Source: Cladocopium goreaui
Taxonomy: Eukaryota > Sar > Dinophyceae > Suessiales > Symbiodiniaceae
Length of the DNA: 64,000 nt
Direction: 5' to 3'
NCBI GenBank assembly: GCA_947184155.2
Contig: CAMXCT020001680.1
Location: forward strand, 519,001 to 583,000
Positions 59,276 to 64,000 of this stretch are shown piece by piece. The position numbers and the translations under genes are program-made. Numbering within the stretch: position 1 is the stretch's first letter; every line of letters begins with the position of its first letter. The notes below the pieces were generated by a model, which worked only from the letters and a program-made list of their open reading frames with translations, had not been told where the DNA came from and made no database searches.

Positions 59276-59387
59276 TTCTTGGCATGTCGATGCCAACTGT
59301 CCGACCTCCGACCGCTTCGACTCACATGACTCAGACTACGTGGAACGCTGGATGAAACTTTCCTTGCGACCTTTGTGGCCCATGGAG
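59276..59387 (+). CDS. Exon of unknown gene (DANCPTSDRFDSHDSDYVER)
   Basis: Acceptor caacag, donor gtgctg. Frame SWHVDANCPTSDRFDSHDSD, YVERWMKLSLRPLWPME. Good coding composition; gene unknown. Confidence 0.6.
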
Positions 59388-60443
59388 GTGCTGAAACTGC
59401 TGAAACTGATATTAAATACTGCTAGAAACAGATGGTTACTTAAATGTTAATATATGTTAATAATAGATGGTTAATGATGGTTAATAGATGGTTAATATAT
59501 GTTCACCCAACTAGATGGCTAATAGTTGATGGTTAATAAGAGTTGTTCACCTTCATATTAGGATTGGATTTGTTTGTTGACAACACCAATGGTTGATAAA
59601 TGTTAAGAACATTAAACGCTGGTACACCATTGATTCCATTGATGGGGTGTTGATACTAGGATGGGTCGAGCACCATGAATTATGTGAATAAATGGATCAT
59701 TGATGGTTAAACACCCCAAAATTCATATTAATCAACAATTGATGGTTAATACATGTTGATAAGCCCATCCTGATATTAAACACCCCCAAAGGAAACCATG
59801 GTCCAGCAGGGATTATCATGGAGTTTCCTCATAATTTGAACCATTTGGGGGGTTAATATTAGGGAAATGGCATTTGTATGGATTTGTTATCCAAGATGGG
59901 TTTTAATGATCGAAACATGGGGATATAAGATGATATAACTGTAGAATGATGGTTGATTGATGGTTATAGTATATGGGCTTCTACTATCCAATGTATCTGT
60001 GATTATCACAATCCATGCTGGGAAATCTTACTGACCAACCATGGTTCACATGTGGCTGCAACATGATACCTCATGGTTTCCTCTTCTCCAACTCAGACGG
60101 TTTGTATCTGCAAATGCCACAATAGTATAATCCCCATAATACCACAATACCCACATTATGATTGGCTTCATGGCCCCTTTGCACCCATGTATCCCCACAT
60201 TCTTCCATGCATCATCTTGTTCCATCTGTTTCCTTATATCGATGGATTGGTTTAGGGGGAAAATCTACAGGATTCTTTTTCGGAAACCATGGGTCTTTCC
60301 CACCAGATATGGGGTTTCCTGTAGATTTTCCCTTAAACCAATCCAGTCATGATGGGAAAACCATGGTGAAAACAGATGATAGTTTTCCAATGATTATAGT
60401 TTTCCAACAAATTTGGTGAAAACAGGGGTACCCTCCATTCCAG
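59388..60443. other. Non-coding stretch with TTAATAGATGGTTAA words and a hairpin element
   Basis: 59440-59775 is full of ttaatagatggttaa/tgttaat words. 60244-60344 is a TIR hairpin. No exon seen. Confidence 0.5.
60244..60344. mobile_element. Short TIR hairpin element (family E, single copy seen)
   Basis: GGATTGGTTTAGGGGGAAAA then tctacagga at the left and the inverse tcctgtagattttccc, ttaaaccaatcc at the right, about 28-bp arms, 101 bp in total. Confidence 0.75.
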
Positions 60444-60539
60444 TGGCTTGGCGGCTGCCACGGCGCCAGGCGCCTTTGTCACTTCTCCCTGTGGAGCCAC
60501 CTTGGGTCTCCGCGGAGTTCGGGGGCCAAGAGTACGAGA
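60444..60539 (+). CDS. Possible exon (LAAATAPGAFVTSPCGATLG)
   Basis: Acceptor cattccag; frame LAAATAPGAFVTSPCGATLG, LRGVRGPRVRD. GC-rich; the minus strand is also open. Gene unknown. Confidence 0.45.
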
Positions 60540-61651
60540 TGGCTGGAAACTCATCAGTTGTTCATTGGGGGTTTCCATAGCCATGGGGGTACCCCCAAAA
60601 TAGATGGTTTATAATGGTCAATCCTACTAAAATGGATGATTTTTGGGGTACTCCTATTTTAGGAAACCACCACTTATTATTTTTTTTCAAAGGAATCATA
60701 CAGGATGGAACATTTTTCGAAACTATCCCGAGAAGATAGAACAGCAAATCATGCTAGACAACATCATTCCCCGAAAAGACAAGTCCTCATTTGTTGATGT
60801 GGTCCGTATAAGCTGATATTGCTGTATATGGTGATATTTTATGGGATATAGTCGGATATATAACCAACAATCCGATGTTTTGTTGTGTCTGAATATGGGA
60901 TATGTATATGTATATACGTATATATATATATATTATATATATATACTAGTAGCGTATACCCACAGTATTTCCCACTTGTAATGGGGACAATTGTGTTTTC
61001 CATCATCAATTTTTGGGGTAGCCTATTTCTAGCCAAATATCGCTTGGTTTTAATGGAACGTAGAATCATCCTGTGGTATTCGCCATGTATTTTTGAACCG
61101 ATCTGTTGCATTATAATTCCCAGTGTTTTTGTTTGGTATGATGTATAGTTATCTCATGTTATCTTCAAATAGATATATATAAATAGTAACATGTAGTAAA
61201 ACAAAATCCATCCAAAATACATGGAACATCCATGAACATCCACTAAAACTTGTGGTAAGATCCACATCTATTTGGGGATGACTATGTCCAAGAAAAAGCA
61301 TCGAAGCCATGTGGTGCTACATGTTTCAGGACCCCAGAAGCTGTAGCGATCCCTGGCTGAGTTTCAACGATGTCAAACGACGCCGTAAGTCTAAGTGGTG
61401 ATGGAAGAATCAGAAAAGTACGAGTTATCATGGAAATCATCAAAAAATACAGTACAGCCAAATTACAAGCTCCTTGACAGCTGAGAAAATCAGGGATTTG
61501 AACTGCTTGGGCATTCCTTGGGCACTTGTTGTGTAGCCCTTGCATGACATGCTACAGATCGTGGGCTTCGAGTAGTGTGCCAGTAGAATCTTGATAATTA
61601 TCCGGACCCCGCCAGAATGGGTTTGGAAATATGTTTGGAATGATTTGGAAG
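60540..61651. other. Non-coding stretch
   Basis: No exon supported. 60586-60672 has facing gggtacccccaaaatag / ttttggggtactcctatttt words that suggest another degraded TIR element. Confidence 0.45.
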
Positions 61652-61657
61652 CCCACT

Positions 61658-61795
61658 TTCCATGCTCGATTCGTTGAGTTTGTCAAACAATTGGATCCCC
61701 GAGAAACACCGCCCAGGGCGGTTCAGAAGAGTTTGGTGACTTTGGACGAGATGGACCTGCCAAGAGGAGCTTCCCACAGCAACAGAAATGGAGGT
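61658..61795 (+). CDS. Exon-like segment (FHARFVEFVKQLDPRETPPR)
   Basis: Frame TFHARFVEFVKQLDPRETPP, RAVQKSLVTLDEMDLPRGAS, with charged helical character. The acceptor may be ggaag at 61650. Gene unknown. Confidence 0.52.
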
Positions 61796-62401
61796 TTACT
61801 AACTCATATTGCTACCCCAAAGCATGGGTTTTCCCATTGATAATCACCTACAACAAGTTGGATGATGAACATGGGGTAGCCCCATGACTTAGGAAACCTC
61901 CACATAATTGCAAGTGGAAAGACCTGGAAGAATGATTCAGAATGATTCAGATTTTGCAGTGGGCAACTGAAGCTTCCATGTTGGCATTTGCTTTCCCTTT
62001 TGATACTGGCTTCCCACCTATCCTTCACGTCAATACTGTGAATGCATGTGAACAGTGTCCAAAGTGCGTTGGGATTGAGCCAACACTGTTAGACCACTCT
62101 CTGGCTCGCAAATTGGTAGCTAGATAGCATTTATTTTTTGTTATCTAAAGACAAGGTCTAACGGTGTGCTTAGTAACCCCACAGTGAAACGTTGTGAAGG
62201 GAGGTCAGGGTGCACATGCATATATATAATATAATATAATATAATATGTAGTAACGCCCAAATAGATAGAAAAACAGTTTATCAGTATTTATCAGTAACC
62301 GAAGAGGAATTCGTTTCCTATCCTCCTTTGGGGTTGCTATGTACAATAATGCAAAATATAATATATAGATATAATATGGAATCATATGGAATAATATGAT
62401 A

Positions 62402-62521
62402 TACCATCTGGGTATGACTAACAGTTCGCCATGGAAAATCCACCCGTTTTTAAGTTCGGTAAACCAACTATTTCTATGGGCCATCTATACCATGGCAAAC
62501 TGTTAAATAACCATAGGGTAT
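62402..62521. mobile_element. Family A short TIR element, subfamily 2
   Basis: taccatctgggtatgactaac left, ggcaaactgttaaataacca then tagggta right; core gttcgccatggaaaatccac. Confidence 0.82.
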
Positions 62522-62534
62522 ATATATAAAATAT

Positions 62535-62720
62535 TTGGAATAATAATAATAATAATATATATATATATATATATAATATGGAATAATATATTTCATCATA
62601 TGGAATATGATAAATAGAATTAAATAACAATAATAAGAATAAAACAATAATAATAACAGTAATAAAAATAATAATGAAAATAATAAAAAAATGATAATAA
62701 CAATAATATATATATATATA
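62535..62720. repeat. AAT/TA microsatellite
   Basis: aataataataat, tatatata and ataataaaaataataatg stretches. Non-coding. Confidence 0.85.
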
Positions 62721-63090
62721 TGATATTCCAAACGATAGAAAATCCACAAAGTGACTGGGTACTCCAGTCGATCCAGGACTAGTTCCCGATCACGGCCTCT
62801 ACCCGGCAGCTTGGACGGTTCAGAAGAACCACCGGTTGCGGCCATTTAAAGGATATCAGGTAGATTCCACCAAGAAAAATGGGAATTCAATATATATATA
62901 TGATTTACTCGCAATTTAATGTTGCGTCCTGATTAGTGTGTGGCCCCCCCCCCAAACTATTTCTGGACTCTCTTTAAAGTAGAAAGTCAAAAATTTTCTT
63001 CCCAAAAGAAAAACATATCCTCAATTAAGTAAGGATTTCAATTGGCTACAATTGAAATCTAATTACTATTGTTTTTTTTGCCGATGAAGT

Positions 63091-64000
63091 TGTGGTATTT
63101 GTAGTACTTGTAGTACTTGTAGTACTTGTAGTACTTGTAGTACTTGTAGTACATGTAGTACTTGTAGTACTTGTAGTACATGTAGTACTTGTAGTACAGG
63201 TAGTACTTGTAGTACATGTAGTACTTGTAGTACTTGTAGTACTTGTAGTACTTGTAGTACTTGTAGTACTTGTAGTACTTGTAGTACTTGTAGTACATGT
63301 AGTACTTGTAGTACTTGTAGTACTTGCAGTACTTGTAGTACTTGTAGTACTTGTAGTACTTGTAGTACATGTAGTACTTGTAGTACTTGTAGTACATGTA
63401 GTACTTGTAGTACATGTAGTACTTGTAGTACTTGTAGTACATGTAGTACTTGTAGTACTTGTAGTACTTGTAGTACTTGTAGTACTTGTAGTACTTGTAG
63501 TACTTGTAGTACTTGTAGTACTTGTAGTACTTGTAGTACATGTAGTACTTGTAGTACTTGTAGTACTTGTAGTACTTGTAGTACTTGTAGTACTTGTAGT
63601 ACTTGTAGTACATGTAGTACTTGTAGTACTTGTAGTACTTGTAGTACTTGTAGTAATTGTTAGTACTTGTAGTACTTGTAGTACTTGTAGTACTTGTAGT
63701 ACTTGTAGTACTTGTAGTACTTGTAGTACTTGTAGTACTTGTAGTACATGTAGTACTTGTAGTACTTGTAATTAGTACTTGTAGTACTTGTAGTACTTGT
63801 AGTATTTGTAGTACTTGTAGTACTTGTAGTACTTGTAGTACCTGTAGTACTTCTAGTACATGTAGTACTTGTAGTACTTGTAGTGCTTGTAGTACTTGTA
63901 GTACTTGTAGTACTTTTAGTACTTGTAGTACTTGTAGTACTTGTAGTACGTGTAGTACTTGTAGTACTTGTAGTACTTGTAGTACTTGTAGTGCTTGTAG
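63091..64000. repeat. 9-bp satellite (TTGTAGTAC), open at window end
   Basis: About 100 copies of ttgtagtac with scattered acatgtagtac variants and rare frame breaks near 63655 and 63770. Since 9 is a multiple of three, both strands stay open (VVLVVLVVH; YYKYYKYYK). The array continues beyond the window. Confidence 0.95.

Larger units (their letters stand above)
61796..63090. other. Mostly non-coding stretch up to the 9-bp satellite
   Basis: A short + frame at 62025-62125 (NACEQCPKCVGIEPTLLDHS) is a weak exon candidate. The stretch includes a family A element (62402-62521), AAT and TA repeats (62535-62720) and a short C-run (62945-62953). Confidence 0.45.

Noticed and set aside
63092..63775. 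227-codon Val/Leu frame (and Tyr/Lys frame on the other strand), membrane-protein-like
   Set aside because: Pure 9-bp satellite translation.

Overview
This window looks like nuclear DNA of a dinoflagellate, most likely Suessiales/Symbiodiniaceae-like, though I cannot name the species. The evidence is as follows. Very short coding exons (about 16-230 bp) sit in kilobase-scale introns. Introns use GT-AG and frequent GC-AG boundaries. Almost all host coding lies on one strand (+). Many small terminal-inverted-repeat (TIR) elements occupy introns, microsatellites are extensive, and one LTR carries a segment resembling the dinoflagellate spliced leader. No bacterial operons, tRNA, rRNA or CRISPR were seen.

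Layout. 1-665: a 12-bp minisatellite and a possible terminal exon of an upstream gene. 4939-33785: one large + strand gene for a SNF2-family ATPase of the SMARCAL1/ZRANB3 annealing-helicase type. I recover about 24 exons by reading consecutive conserved motifs: [71 protein letters not shown] and [11 protein letters not shown]. Splice phases agree across most joins, so the gene is probably real and largely intact. One segment after IDG could not be found.

20530-31523: inside a helicase intron lies an approximately 11-kb element bounded by about 210-bp inverted repeats. It carries a minus-strand multi-exon gene (about 21298-29628). The largest exon (534-codon open frame) has a CxxC motif and a D...LLLDN...GHTHTCLD arrangement like a DDE/RNase H-fold transposase-related (DUF7869-like) family. 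The element also holds a 3 x 166-bp hairpin-bearing repeat, a roughly 1.3-kb minisatellite and recurring TGTCA-type words.

33786-62100: further + strand exon islands of one or more unrecognised genes. These include a run ending at a TGA at 43879, a basic/coiled-coil run at 51417-52342, a possible terminal exon to 55545, a possible two-exon 100-aa secreted protein (56052-56436) and a run ending at 58331. A 2.7-kb Ty1/copia-type LTR element (52520-55228) splits the 52-55 kb gene. 63091-64000 is a 9-bp satellite running off the window.

Throughout the introns are at least three families of short TIR elements (A, B, C) of about 100-120 bp. In families A and B the TIR ends contain CTG|GT at the left and CAG| at the right, so each copy carries splice-site-like termini, as introner elements do. 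Exon calls were made by eye from motif continuity and splice phase; no transcript data were available.
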